A stretch of 64,000 nucleotides of DNA, taken from CAVPKN01 sp963832835. GTDB lineage: Bacteria > Chlamydiota > Chlamydiia > Chlamydiales > JAAKFR01. This document shows positions 18,501 through 27,414 of the stretch, in pieces. The notes beneath the pieces were generated by a model that saw nothing but the letters and a program-made list of their open reading frames with translations, ran no database searches and was not told the DNA's origin. How positions within the stretch are numbered: the first letter of the stretch is position 1; each line of letters starts with the position of its first letter. The stretch lies in the NCBI GenBank assembly GCA_963832835.1, contig CAWHVD010000001.1, positions 2,521,091 to 2,585,090 of the forward strand. The letters are read 5' to 3'. The translations under genes were made by a program, and so were the position numbers.

Positions 18501-18707
18501 GACAGGAAAAGTAACCTGCGTTTCGACATCAACCGGAGAGAGACCCATCGCTATTGCGTTGATCTGCACTTGCTGATTGGTGATATCGGGAACAGCATCG
18601 ATGGGCAAATGCTTCAAGGCATAGACACCATAACCTGCCACAATACATGTCACCATTACCACAAAGAGACGATTCGCGATCGAGAACCGCAGAATTTTTT
18701 CTAACAT
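15492..18707 (-). CDS. CzcA/CusA-type heavy-metal RND efflux pump
   Basis: An inner-membrane proton-driven pump of 1071 residues with 12 predicted membrane helices and two large periplasmic loops. The motif DFGLIVDGAIIITEN in helix 4 has the two Asp and one Glu spacing typical of the divalent-cation (Zn/Co/Cd/Ni) CzcA branch rather than the Cu/Ag CusA branch. It exports metal from cytoplasm or periplasm through CzcB and CzcC, which are encoded just upstream in the same direction. The ATG directly abuts the czcB-like stop. The last residues (NTISRK) and stop codon come from a dispersed 167-bp repeat, so the native C-terminus has been replaced or extended. Confidence 0.93.
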   Translation of the reverse strand: MLEKILRFSIANRLFVVMVTCIVAGYGVYALKHLPIDAVPDITNQQVQINAIAMGLSPVDVETQVTFPVENALAGIPGLESTRSISRSGFSQVTAIFEDHVDVYFARQQINERLLEAKEFLPAGVEPKMGPTSTGLGEVYMWSVEYMHPRGVGVEAVDGEAGWQSDGSYLTAEGLHLKSDFELASYLRTVQDWIIRPQLKGVAGIADIDSIGGFVRQYHITPDPQKMISLGISFSDLAHAIESNNSSIGAGYLELKNESYIVTSDNRVKNFDQLGNIVVVTKEGVPIRIKDLASIGLGEELRTGSASKDGRETVIGTAMMLIGANSRTVSTAVHDKLEDVRPSLPQDITITAILNRTNLVDSTIQTVAFNLAEGALLVIGVLFFMLNNIRAALITASIIPLSMLLTAIGMVKFNISGNLMSLGALDFGLIVDGAIIITENCLRKLAGRQKNLGRILAPSERVEVISRATKEMIQPTVFGQAIIIIVYVPILAFHGVEGKMFHPMALTVIFALIAAFALSITFVPAMLTLIISGKVQEKESFFIQKAKALYTPLLLKMIQRPMPLLVGASVLTASAVGLFMFLGQEFVPTLDERDIAMQAIRIPSTSLSESSKMQRQVESILIQQPEVSYVFSKTGTAVVASDPMPPNASDTFIMLKPSSEWPNPRLSKENMIHQFEAALQSAPGNLYEFTQPIEMRFNELIAGTRGDLAIKVYGDDYTVLEKLGSRISSIVSAIPGAEDLSATQADGQPTLAIEINNEAMSRLGLNGTDVFDVISTAIGGKKVGTIFEGDRRFDIVIRLPQHLRHDLTTLETLPVILPALGKSSISFPYVPLHEVAALNMQEGINEVSRENSKRVFIVQANVRGRDLGSFVEEAKAQVRTHVKLPPGYWIGWGGQFENLESARQQLLILVPVCFLVIFFLLYSALQSIKKAILVFSGVPLAITGGIIALWIRGIPFSISAGVGFIALSGIAVLNGLVLVTYISQLIQKGMPPKKAVVKGAITRLRPVLMTAMVASLGFIPMALSTGAGAEIQKPLATVVIGGLISSTLLTLFIIPLLCGRFLTKSNTISRK

Positions 18708-19844
18708 TTAGTGGCTATGCTCCGCTTCTGACTTCTCGTAGTCGGCTTTTAGACAGAAGGTATTACACGCTGCATAGCTGTCTCCTGGCTTCAAGCCGGA
18801 GATGATCTCGACATTGACCGCATCCATTTTCCCCAGTTTCACGAAGCGCGGAGCAAACCCTGAATCGGCATTTTCGACAAAAACACACGCCTCACCTTTA
18901 ATATTCATTACTGCTTCTCTAGGAATAACAATCGGTGCGGGTGTCTGCTGTGCTTGAATGTATGCCGTTACAAATTCCCCTGGTCGCCATTTCTGAACCG
19001 TGTTTTCCAAAATAGCAATCGCTGTAGCCCTGCGTGTCTCTTCACTGATCATGGGATTAAAGTGACAAATCCGAGACAATGCTTTTTTACCTAGCACTGC
19101 GTTAATTTCAACAGAAAGGCCCTCTTTTAAGTAGTGAGCCTCACTCTCGGCGACATAGATCTCAACCCACACCTTATCAAAATTGGCAATCATGAAAGCT
19201 TTAGCAGAAGCCTCCAAAGACTCACCTTTAGTTATGTTTCTTTGTACGATAGTGCCTGTGAGGGAAGCTCGAAGAGGATATGAGCGCAATTGGGTGGAGT
19301 CTTGAATCAGTTTTCCTACCTCTTCCTTAGTAAATCCCAAGGCGTATAAATGCTGCTGATTCACAGCGGCTTGCACCTGTGCCTTTTCGGCGGCAACTTG
19401 TGCTTCGAAATAATCTTGCTCAGCTGAGATCCTACGGAGCTTCGCTTCTCTTTGAAGAATTTTATTTTGATACTCCGATTTTTTCTCTGCCGCTAAGTAG
19501 GCTGCTTTCGCATCTGCAATCTCTTTGCTTTCAATCAAAGCAATGATCTCACCCGCTTCAACTGTGTCACCTACATTCTTATAGATCTCTACTACAGTCC
19601 CCTCTACCTTGGGGATTACGTAAGCGATGTGGTCGGGATGAAAGCCAATTTTACCAGACACTGGAATCACGTGCTGGATGATTCCGGGACCAGCCACCCG
19701 GGCCAAAATATGTGCAGCCTCCGACTTTTCTCTTGTCCAATAAAAATCCTCCCCAGCTTGATCTTGGTGGTGATCATCATGGGAATAACAGACTCCCTGA
19801 AAAAGAATAAGACTACCCAAAAAAAATACTTTTAGACTTTTCAT
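18708..19844 (-). CDS. CzcB/CusB-type membrane-fusion (adaptor) protein
   Basis: A periplasmic adaptor of 378 residues that links the RND pump to the outer-membrane channel. It has a signal peptide (MKSLKVFFLGSLILFQGVCYSH), a His-rich mature N-terminus (DDHHQD), a lipoyl/biotinyl-like half (VEGTVVEIYKNVGDTVEAGE), a coiled-coil hairpin around 120-170, and the second lipoyl half (LRASLTGTIVQRNITKGESL). The C-terminus ends EAEHSH. The His-rich ends may bind metal. It overlaps the czcC-like stop by one base and abuts the pump gene, so the three form an operon czcC-czcB-czcA read on the minus strand. Confidence 0.92.
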   Translation of the reverse strand: MKSLKVFFLGSLILFQGVCYSHDDHHQDQAGEDFYWTREKSEAAHILARVAGPGIIQHVIPVSGKIGFHPDHIAYVIPKVEGTVVEIYKNVGDTVEAGEIIALIESKEIADAKAAYLAAEKKSEYQNKILQREAKLRRISAEQDYFEAQVAAEKAQVQAAVNQQHLYALGFTKEEVGKLIQDSTQLRSYPLRASLTGTIVQRNITKGESLEASAKAFMIANFDKVWVEIYVAESEAHYLKEGLSVEINAVLGKKALSRICHFNPMISEETRRATAIAILENTVQKWRPGEFVTAYIQAQQTPAPIVIPREAVMNIKGEACVFVENADSGFAPRFVKLGKMDAVNVEIISGLKPGDSYAACNTFCLKADYEKSEAEHSH

Positions 19845-21076
19845 TATGAAACGCCTCCACTCAAACGAGTTAACTCAGCTCTGTGTAAATGGTAGTCAGC
19901 CAAAACATCTATGTATTTTTCTTGTGTTTCAAACACCATGTGCTGGGAATCTAGAAGTTCCATATAATCGAATTTTCCATTTTGATATCCCTCTTGCGTC
20001 ATAGTAAATACCTCCACGGCATCTGTAAGTACTCCCTGCTGGATCATTACCGATGTATCATAGGCAATTTGTAAGTGCTCGTAAGCGACGGTCATCACTT
20101 CTTGCATCCCTCTTAATACCTCATCCATTTGATACTCCGCCTGTCCATATTTGACACAGGCACGCGCTACATTTCCCTGATTGTAGTTAAAAAAAGGAAT
20201 CGGCATTTGCGCTCCTACAACCCAACCATGGGCATGTGCATCGTTGTATCTTCGATAACCTACTGTCAAGAGCACATCAGGAACTCTATTGGATTTTTCA
20301 AGCTTTAGAACGCGAGATGCACAACACACCTCTTGCCATGCTCTGTAGTAATCGGGGGTACCATATAACCCCTCCAAGCACTGATCTAGACAAAGAGGCT
20401 CTTCATACCCATAGAAATTGAAATCTACACAATCAAAATCGGGACAAGGATTTCCCCAAATCAAGGATAACTGTTTTTTCGCCTCTTCGAGGGCCCCACA
20501 AGCTTCCCTTTCGCTAATGCAAGCCGTTTTGAGAATAATTTGAGCCTTTTTTTCCTGAATCGGAGAAATTTTTCCATTCTGAAATTGAATAGCAGCACAT
20601 TCATGTATCTGCTGTGCAAGCATTCTCTTTTTGCGTGCTAAGTGATATTTTTCTTGAGCTGCACTCACGGCAATGAATGCCATCTCAAGCTCCAGGCGCT
20701 TATCTTGTAGGACAATTTGTGCATCCCAATAGGCAATGCTAGTTTCACACGAAGCAAGGGCGATCCGCGCCGCTCTTTTGCCCCCTAACTCTACAAGCTG
20801 CGTAAGACTGATAGTCGTTTGGGGTGGTTCTGTATCACAATCGCGGCGCGTCACACCTAAGTTCTCAGCCTCCACCTCCAAAACCGGGTTGGGCATTAAT
20901 CCTGCCTGAATAGCACCTGCTGATCTGGCCCCTACCTCCAAAACAGCAGTAGACAATGAAGGAGCCCTTAACACCCTTTCCCACGCAGTAGTAAAATTAA
21001 GGCAGACACAATCTTGGCCATACCCGCTTGCCGCCAGCAGCAGAAGATACCCAATTTTTAAAAAACAAACTTTCAT
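19844..21076 (-). CDS. CzcC/TolC-type outer-membrane efflux channel
   Basis: The outer-membrane factor of the tripartite pump, about 410 residues with a signal peptide (KIGYLLLLAASGYGQ) and the two-fold repeated helical/barrel organisation of the TolC family. LMPNPVLEVEAENLG and PFFNYNQGNVARA are typical of CzcC. The frame is open to ATG 21091, but ATG 21076 has GGAGG at the right distance, so I use that. It is the first gene of the operon; its promoter should lie in 21077-21377, where I see no convincing consensus. The operon sits between dnaE and uhpC, which as I recall are neighbours in C. trachomatis. Confidence 0.88.
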   Translation of the reverse strand: MKVCFLKIGYLLLLAASGYGQDCVCLNFTTAWERVLRAPSLSTAVLEVGARSAGAIQAGLMPNPVLEVEAENLGVTRRDCDTEPPQTTISLTQLVELGGKRAARIALASCETSIAYWDAQIVLQDKRLELEMAFIAVSAAQEKYHLARKKRMLAQQIHECAAIQFQNGKISPIQEKKAQIILKTACISEREACGALEEAKKQLSLIWGNPCPDFDCVDFNFYGYEEPLCLDQCLEGLYGTPDYYRAWQEVCCASRVLKLEKSNRVPDVLLTVGYRRYNDAHAHGWVVGAQMPIPFFNYNQGNVARACVKYGQAEYQMDEVLRGMQEVMTVAYEHLQIAYDTSVMIQQGVLTDAVEVFTMTQEGYQNGKFDYMELLDSQHMVFETQEKYIDVLADYHLHRAELTRLSGGVS

Positions 21077-21377
21077 GAGTTCCCTCCGCATAACAGAGAG
21101 GCAGCCATTCTGTCAAGCTGATCGGGCCACCCTTTCACTCAACTTTGTACATTTTTGTGCCGAAGGCCTCGAGATATTTGCTCTCAGGGGCGTTTATTTA
21201 AACAGAACTCTTCCCAGTTTCTAAAAAACCTGAGTTCGATTTTGAAGTTTTTGCTTTAGAGATAGTTATAGCCGAATTATGCACATGAAATATGAAAAAT
21301 TAGGAACATCTGATCGGCTGTAGTTCTTATTTTGATCAAGTGTGCATCATTTTTTAACAACCACAGAGAGGCTCAAA

Positions 21378-21476
21378 ATGCGTATCGATCTAGTCAAACT
21401 GTTTTGCAATATACACGACTTCTGGATGAATTTCGCGAACCAATGGAATCAAATTTCGAACCTAAATCGCAGATGA
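21378..21476 (+). pseudogene. possible transposase N-terminal remnant
   Basis: A short frame of 32 codons starts MRIDLVKLFCNIHDFW and ends in a stop. The pattern LFC-I-DF resembles the N-terminus of DDE transposases of some insertion sequences (LFCxIDDF), but it breaks off after 32 residues and nothing further of a transposase follows. It may mark an old element near the metal-efflux island. The rest of 21077-21565 holds no gene I can support. Confidence 0.4.
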
Positions 21477-21565
21477 TTTGTTAGTTCAAATCCGAACTGA
21501 GGCTTCTTAATCTTTACTTAAATAAAAAAGTATATCATTTAGAGCGAAATTGACTCAAGAAAGGA

Positions 21566-22939
21566 TTATGAAGGAGTAGGTTCGGCTTCATCAACTGCTG
21601 GCTGTGCTTCTTTTTTGGAATGCGCCTGAGCATTCCACATAGGGAGGAACAAGAACACCGTGATGACTCCACAAGCAGCTAAAATCAGAAAATAGCCATT
21701 CCAGCCATAATCCTGGGCGATTTTACCCAAAGGATAGCCCGCAGCAGCTGCGCCAAAATAGGCGAACCAACCTGCAAATCCACTTGCCGTTCCTGCAGCT
21801 TTTTTATGGGAAAGCTCAGCGGCTGCCAAGCCGATCATCATTTGTGGGCCGAATAAAAAGAAGCCGATTGCGAATAGAGCCGCAGAATCGACCCAGCCAC
21901 TGGCTTGCGGAAAAAGCCATAGGCACGTGACAGCAAAGACCATGCCCACAGAAAACATGACGTTCATAGGCCCACGTCTACCTGAATGAATCTTATCGGA
22001 TAGCCAGCCGGCGACGAGCATGCCAAATAATCCGCCAATCTCAAACAGGGAGACACATACGTTAGCCTGGATCATCGAATATTGTTTTGTCTCGATCAAA
22101 TAAAGAGCGCTCCAGTCGTTGATGGCCATGCGCACGATATACACAAAAAACGAAGCGACAGCGAGCAACCAAACCCACTTATTATTCAAGACATAGGTAA
22201 ATAAAATTTCTTTGGTTGTTAGCTCTTTTTCTTTTTCATGCTTTTGATTCGGGTCTGCGAAATCATCGCGGTACTTTTCAACAGAGGGCAGACCCAAAGA
22301 CTGGGGGGTATCACGGAGACGGTTGATGAGGACAAAGCCCATTCCTATGCAGAGGACACCCGGAACAAACATCGCATAACGCCACCCATAATACTCAGCG
22401 CAAGCTCCTGCAATGATAGGAATTAAAAAACCGCCGACATTGTGGGAAGTGCTCCATAAACTCCACCACGATCCTCTCTCCTTTTGAGAATACCAGTGTG
22501 TCAACAGCCGGGCACACGGAGGCCATCCCCAGCCTTGAAACCACCCATTCAAGCCCCAAAAGATAGCAAAAAGCAATAGGGAAGAGGATAGACCGAACAA
22601 AATGGTCATGACACCTGTGATGATCAGGCCAAAAGCCATAAAGAAGCGGGGATTGGATTGATCTGACATCACCCCACTGGCAAACTTACTGAGGCCATAG
22701 GCGATGTAGAGTACGCTACCTAAAATTCCCAGATCGGCCTTATCGTAGCCTAGATCGGCCATAAGAGAGGGCATGGCAAACGTGAAGCTCTTACGGGTAA
22801 AGTAGTAGAAAACATACCCGGCGAACATGGAATAAAAAATCCGCAAGCGCCAGTAGCGGTATTCTTTATTGACAATCTGCGGGTCTTCAATCTCTTTGAG
22901 ATGTTCGGCGGGTTTTAAAAAATTTAATATCAGATTCAA
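21566..22939 (-). CDS. uhpC: hexose-phosphate transporter UhpC-like (MFS, organophosphate antiporter)
   Basis: An inner-membrane carrier of 457 residues with about 12 helices. The N-terminal signature FAGYVFYYFTRKSFTFAMPSLM and the segment FQGWGWPPCARLLTHWYSQKERG are diagnostic of the organophosphate:phosphate antiporter family. In Chlamydiae this protein imports glucose-6-phosphate from the host in exchange for phosphate. Orthologues lie next to dnaE and hisS in C. trachomatis (CT544), as far as I recall. Here the efflux operon separates it from dnaE. It stands alone on the minus strand, and its upstream region (22940-23087) is shared with the divergent gene at 23088. Confidence 0.93.
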   Translation of the reverse strand: MNLILNFLKPAEHLKEIEDPQIVNKEYRYWRLRIFYSMFAGYVFYYFTRKSFTFAMPSLMADLGYDKADLGILGSVLYIAYGLSKFASGVMSDQSNPRFFMAFGLIITGVMTILFGLSSSLLLFAIFWGLNGWFQGWGWPPCARLLTHWYSQKERGSWWSLWSTSHNVGGFLIPIIAGACAEYYGWRYAMFVPGVLCIGMGFVLINRLRDTPQSLGLPSVEKYRDDFADPNQKHEKEKELTTKEILFTYVLNNKWVWLLAVASFFVYIVRMAINDWSALYLIETKQYSMIQANVCVSLFEIGGLFGMLVAGWLSDKIHSGRRGPMNVMFSVGMVFAVTCLWLFPQASGWVDSAALFAIGFFLFGPQMMIGLAAAELSHKKAAGTASGFAGWFAYFGAAAAGYPLGKIAQDYGWNGYFLILAACGVITVFLFLPMWNAQAHSKKEAQPAVDEAEPTPS

Positions 22940-23087
22940 AAGTTACCCCTTACTATAGAGAGATTCATTGATCCAACAACGGAACACTCGAATTCTTGAA
23001 TATAACATGAATTGGCAAAAAAGTCACCCTCTGTTTACCGATATTCTCAATTGACCTTTGTGATAAAGACATGGTATTAAAAATAAT

Positions 23088-23561
23088 ATGGAATCGGATA
23101 TCTCAGATGATGACATCGATGCATTGCTTAAAGAGACGGGTTTTAGAGAGACGCCTATCGCTCTAAACCCCCGACCGCTCAAAGAAGAGTCTCTCGACGA
23201 GTTGTTGGAAGAAATCATGTCCACGGCCTCATCTGATCCCGATGACACCCCACCTTTGCCCGCGCAAAAGGATAAACACAAACGATCACGCCTTCCTTTG
23301 ACCCCGATCTGGCTCAGCACCGCCATCCTAGGAGTTTTTTTACTAGGTGGCGCACTTGGGTTTTATTGGGGCAACACACGTACCGTAACTCCTGTTACTC
23401 CCTCTCTTACAAGCATCGACACTCAGCTGAGCACGTTAATAGAAGAGTTCCGAAAACTTTCCCAATGGATCGATCCTCCAGCTCCACCTCCAGAAGAAAT
23501 CATCCAACCTATTACTCCCTCTAACGATATGCAAAATCTCATCCAAGAAGCGGTTCTCTAA
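23088..23561 (+). CDS. hypothetical single-pass membrane protein, 157 aa
   Basis: No family recognised. Residues 1-75 are acidic and probably disordered, with many Asp/Glu/Ser. They are followed by a basic patch (KDKHKRSRLP), one membrane helix at about 80-103 (IWLSTAILGVFLLGGALGF) and a Pro-rich C-terminal segment (DPPAPPPEE). The positive-inside rule puts the acidic N-terminus in the cytoplasm and the Pro-rich tail in the periplasm. It lies just upstream of hisS in the same direction, with a 110-base gap, and divergent from uhpC. Confidence 0.65.
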   Translation: MESDISDDDIDALLKETGFRETPIALNPRPLKEESLDELLEEIMSTASSDPDDTPPLPAQKDKHKRSRLPLTPIWLSTAILGVFLLGGALGFYWGNTRTVTPVTPSLTSIDTQLSTLIEEFRKLSQWIDPPAPPPEEIIQPITPSNDMQNLIQEAVL

Positions 23562-23673
23562 AAAAGCATTCCCTCAAATCAAAAATTTTCCCTCATAAGC
23601 AGCCCTTAAATCTAGGATGAATATTTATTCTGGATTGGGTATTCTGCCATCCCAGTTGTGTCTAAGGAATACT

Positions 23674-24957
23674 ATGCATCGAATGGCCAAAGGGGTCTTT
23701 GATATTTTGCCATCAGACCCTGATCCTCAAGGGCAATGGCGAGAGTCACATCTCTGGCAATATCTAGAAGGGGTCATCCGGGAAATTGCTGAGCAATTCG
23801 GATTCCGAGAGATCCGTACCCCCATGTTTGAAACCACCGAGCTTTTTGCGCGGGGCATCGGAACGGGGACCGACATCGTGTCAAAAGAGATGTACACTTT
23901 TTTAGATAAAGCGGAGCGCTCACTCACTCTGAGACCAGAGGGGACAGCTCCAGCAATACGCGCATTTATTGAAAAAAGACTGGATCAACAAGCGCCTATC
24001 CACAAGTTTTTTTATCTCGCACCGATGTTCCGTTATGAAAGAAGCCAAGCGGGCCGTTATCGGCAGCACCATCAGTTTGGCGTTGAGGCCATCGGTAGCA
24101 AGCAACCGCAGCAGGATGTTGAGGTGATTCACCTGCTCTGGAGTTTGTATGTCCGTTTAGGGTTAAAAGGGTTAAGCTTAAATCTCAATTCGATCGGAGA
24201 ACCTGAGGCTCGCGTAGCTTTCCGCCATGCCCTCAAAATGTATTTAAGACCTCATGTGGAATTACTTTCTGCAGAAAGTCAAGAGCGTTACGAAACCAAC
24301 CCTCTCCGCATTTTGGATTCAAAAGATCCTAAAGACCAGAAATGGCTCCATGATGCTCCCCATATTTTGGACTTCCTGAGCCCTGCATCCAAGGCCCATT
24401 TTGAAACAGTGTGTCAACTTCTAACTTTAGTTGGTATTCCTTACCAAATTAACCATCGGTTGGTGCGCGGGCTCGACTATTATAATAATACCGTTTTCGA
24501 GATCACTTCCAATGAGCTGGGAGCTCAAAATAGCTTGGGCGGGGGCGGGCGCTACGATGGCCTCATCGCGCAGCTAGGGGGGCCTGATTTGCCCGCTTTT
24601 GGTTTTGGAACGGGCCTGGAAAGGATCATCCAGACAATGCTTGCGCAAAAGGTCCCTTTACCCGAAGCACCAGCTTCTGCCTTGCTTTTGATTCCCCTCG
24701 GCGCTGAGGCTTCTTTCGAATGTTTTAAGCTCGTTTGCATGATGCGTGAGCGTGGTTTGAAGGTCGAAATGGACTTTTCCGGCAAAAAATTGAAAAATAC
24801 ACTACGGTATGCCGACGCAGCTAAAATCCGTTATGTAGCTGTGATCGGAGACCAAGAGCTCGAGACAGGAATAATTGAGCTCAAGGAAATGGCTACAAGT
24901 ACTACTACAACTCTTTCTTTAGATAGGTTAATCGATGCGATACAAGAGAACTCATAA
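23674..24957 (+). CDS. hisS: histidyl-tRNA synthetase
   Basis: A class II aminoacyl-tRNA synthetase of 427 residues that charges tRNA-His. It has motif 2 (MFRYERSQAGRYRQHHQFGVEA), the HisRS-specific RGLDYYNNTVFEI motif, motif 3 (GFGTGLERI) and a C-terminal anticodon-binding domain. The frame extends up to 23617, but ATG 23674 gives the family start (AKGVFDILPSD) and has AAGGA five bases upstream. The 3' end overlaps aspS by 23 bases, so both are probably one transcript, as in C. trachomatis (CT543-CT542, from memory). Confidence 0.97.
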   Translation: MHRMAKGVFDILPSDPDPQGQWRESHLWQYLEGVIREIAEQFGFREIRTPMFETTELFARGIGTGTDIVSKEMYTFLDKAERSLTLRPEGTAPAIRAFIEKRLDQQAPIHKFFYLAPMFRYERSQAGRYRQHHQFGVEAIGSKQPQQDVEVIHLLWSLYVRLGLKGLSLNLNSIGEPEARVAFRHALKMYLRPHVELLSAESQERYETNPLRILDSKDPKDQKWLHDAPHILDFLSPASKAHFETVCQLLTLVGIPYQINHRLVRGLDYYNNTVFEITSNELGAQNSLGGGGRYDGLIAQLGGPDLPAFGFGTGLERIIQTMLAQKVPLPEAPASALLLIPLGAEASFECFKLVCMMRERGLKVEMDFSGKKLKNTLRYADAAKIRYVAVIGDQELETGIIELKEMATSTTTTLSLDRLIDAIQENS

Positions 24958-26707
24958 CTGCAATGATTTAAATGCACAGCAGATTGGACAGTCCGTTTCA
25001 CTAGCGGGATGGGTCCATCGTAGGCGGGACCACGGTGGACTGATTTTTATCGATTTGCGCGACCGTTTTGGTCTCACACAAATCGTTTTTCGTCCTCTCC
25101 ATGCAGATTTACATGCTGAGGCATCTCACCTGCGCTCTGAGTGGGTAATATCTGTCCAAGGGACCGTAGTGGCTAGGGCAGAAGGGATGGCAAACACTAA
25201 GCTCAAGACAGGAGAGATTGAAATTGAGGTCACAGGCATGGAGATTCTTTCCAAAGCAAAGACCCCTCCCTTTTCGATCAACGATGAACACCTGCAGGTC
25301 AATGAAGAGCTCCGCTTCAAATACCGTTATCTCGATATTCGGCGTGGAGAGATCGCAAAACGCCTTGTGTTGCGCCACAAACTCATTTTAGCTGTGCGCA
25401 ATTATATGGATCGGCACGGCTTTCTTGAAATCACTACGCCCATTCTAGCCAAATCGACTCCGGAAGGGGCTCGAGACTACTTAGTGCCCTCGAGGGTCTA
25501 TCCCGGCAGTTTTTTTGCTCTGCCTCAATCTCCGCAGCTCTTTAAACAATTGCTTATGATTGCAGGGATGGACCGTTACTTTCAGATCGCTACCTGCTTC
25601 CGAGATGAAGATTCTCGCAGCGATCGCCAGCCTGAATTTGCACAGGTTGACGTAGAAATGAGCTTTGGCTCACAAGAAGAGCTCTTCTTGCTGATGGAAG
25701 GGCTGTGCACCGAAATTTTCCAAGCCTGCTTAGGATTGCAACTCAAGACACCTTTTCCCAGAATGGCTCATAAAGAGGCCATGGAACAATATGGATGCGA
25801 CAAACCCGATTTGCGTTTCGAAATGCCACTCATCCGTGTCGATGAGATTGTCCGTCTTTCCGACTTTACTGTCTTCAAAGAACAACTTGAATCTGGAGGC
25901 ATCGTCAAAGGGCTCTGTGTAAAAGGGGGGGGCGAAAAAATCTCTCGTAAGCAGATCGAAGACTATACCGCTTTTGTCGGCCATTTTGGAGCCAGGGGAT
26001 TGGCCTGGATCAAAATATCCGAAGAGGGCCCTACCTCGAGCATCGTTAAATTCTTCGACAAGCCTCTATTAGACCGTTTAGTTTCCCAGATGAAGGCCGA
26101 GAAAAATGACCTCTTATTGTTTGTTGCAGCAGAAGAAACAACTGTCAACCAAGCTCTCGATCACCTACGCCGCCGTTTGGCTAAAGATTTAGGGTTAATC
26201 GATCCTGCACGCTACGAGTTTGTCTGGATTACAGAGTTTCCCTTGATGCAATGGGATAAGGAAACACAAAACTATGCTTGTGAGCACCATCCTTTTACCT
26301 CTCCTCATGTCGATGACATCCCTCTTTTAGATACCAATCCCTCAAAGGTGCGCTCATCGAGCTATGATCTTGTCTTAAACGGATACGAACTAGGTTCAGG
26401 CTCGCAGCGGATTTTTGATGGGGAGCTGCAAGCAAAAATTTTCAGTTTACTCAAATTATCTCCTGAAGATATTAAAAAACGTTTTGGATTTTTTATCGAA
26501 GCTCTGCAATATGGGACACCGCCTCATATGGGTATAGCCCTAGGAGTCGACCGAATTGCCATGCTGCTCACCGGAGCTGAAAGCATCCGCGATGTGATTG
26601 CTTTCCCAAAAACGCAAAAAGCGTTTGACCTGATGCTAGATGCCCCTTCAGAGGTTGCCCAGCATCAGCTTACAGAACTCAAAATTCACGTGGAGTCACC
26701 CGAATGA
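24935..26707 (+). CDS. aspS: aspartyl-tRNA synthetase, bacterial type
   Basis: A class II synthetase of 590 residues, the usual bacterial length. It has an N-terminal OB-fold (GWVHRRRDHGGLIFIDLRDRFG), motif 2 (CFRDEDSRSDRQPEFAQVDVEM), a GAD insertion domain in the middle and motif 3 (GIALGVDRIAMLLTG). Chlamydiae that lack AsnRS use a non-discriminating AspRS with GatCAB. An AsnRS gene is present at 54320, so here the enzyme may be discriminating; the sequence alone does not settle this. It overlaps hisS by 23 bases and mip by 4 bases. Confidence 0.97.
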   Translation: MRYKRTHNCNDLNAQQIGQSVSLAGWVHRRRDHGGLIFIDLRDRFGLTQIVFRPLHADLHAEASHLRSEWVISVQGTVVARAEGMANTKLKTGEIEIEVTGMEILSKAKTPPFSINDEHLQVNEELRFKYRYLDIRRGEIAKRLVLRHKLILAVRNYMDRHGFLEITTPILAKSTPEGARDYLVPSRVYPGSFFALPQSPQLFKQLLMIAGMDRYFQIATCFRDEDSRSDRQPEFAQVDVEMSFGSQEELFLLMEGLCTEIFQACLGLQLKTPFPRMAHKEAMEQYGCDKPDLRFEMPLIRVDEIVRLSDFTVFKEQLESGGIVKGLCVKGGGEKISRKQIEDYTAFVGHFGARGLAWIKISEEGPTSSIVKFFDKPLLDRLVSQMKAEKNDLLLFVAAEETTVNQALDHLRRRLAKDLGLIDPARYEFVWITEFPLMQWDKETQNYACEHHPFTSPHVDDIPLLDTNPSKVRSSSYDLVLNGYELGSGSQRIFDGELQAKIFSLLKLSPEDIKKRFGFFIEALQYGTPPHMGIALGVDRIAMLLTGAESIRDVIAFPKTQKAFDLMLDAPSEVAQHQLTELKIHVESPE

Positions 26708-27414
26708 AACATTGGATCCTATCTGCACTGATTTTATTCTCTCTTCCTGCTTTTGCAGACGAGAAGACCGAAGAGATCGACTATGATCGCCTTTCTGAGA
26801 CATTGGGACATCTGATTGTCCGCCAACTCAACCAACCCGGCTTCTCTTTCCAATTGGACAGAGTCATCCAGGGTATGAAAGACGAACAAGCAGGAAAACC
26901 CTCCCCTTTGGCGGAAGAAGAATATGAGCAAATGGTCTGTACGCTTCAGGAACAACAGTTTGTACAAGTTGCAGAGCAAAATTTAGCTCAAGCCAATACC
27001 TTTTTGCATCAAAATGCAGCTAAAAAGGGTATGAAAACAGTTGACGAGGAGAAGCTTCAGTACGAAATTTCTCACGAAGGGAATGGAGAATCTGTCGGTC
27101 CCGATTCCATCCCCCTGATTTACTACAAAGGACAGCTCATTGATGGCACTATTTTTGCAAGCTCAGAGGGAATGAGCCAACCTATTGCCCTACCCATTAA
27201 ACAATCGATTCCAGGGTTTGCTAAAGGCATTGTAGGCATGAAAGAAGGGGAAAAAAGAGTCCTCTATATCCATCCTGAGCTAGCTTATGGCCTGTCGGGG
27301 CAATTACCTCCTAACTCGCTGCTCATTTTCGAAGTTGAGGTAGTAAAAGCAAATGCCGTAGCCGGTGAAATTGCTCAACAAGATGTGGAATCTAAGATTC
27401 AAACGGAACGATGA
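26704..27414 (+). CDS. mip: Mip-like FKBP-type peptidyl-prolyl isomerase
   Basis: An exported folding catalyst of 236 residues. It has a signal peptide (KHWILSALILFSLPAFA), an alpha-helical FKBP N-terminal dimerisation region (about 25-120) and a C-terminal FKBP domain with YKGQLIDGTIFASS, FAKGIVGMKEGEKR and PELAYGLSG. The family isomerises prolyl bonds in the periplasm or on the surface. In Legionella and Chlamydia, Mip supports infection. It overlaps aspS and trmL by 4 bases on each side (ATGA), so translation is coupled along aspS-mip-trmL. Confidence 0.94.
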   Translation: MKHWILSALILFSLPAFADEKTEEIDYDRLSETLGHLIVRQLNQPGFSFQLDRVIQGMKDEQAGKPSPLAEEEYEQMVCTLQEQQFVQVAEQNLAQANTFLHQNAAKKGMKTVDEEKLQYEISHEGNGESVGPDSIPLIYYKGQLIDGTIFASSEGMSQPIALPIKQSIPGFAKGIVGMKEGEKRVLYIHPELAYGLSGQLPPNSLLIFEVEVVKANAVAGEIAQQDVESKIQTER

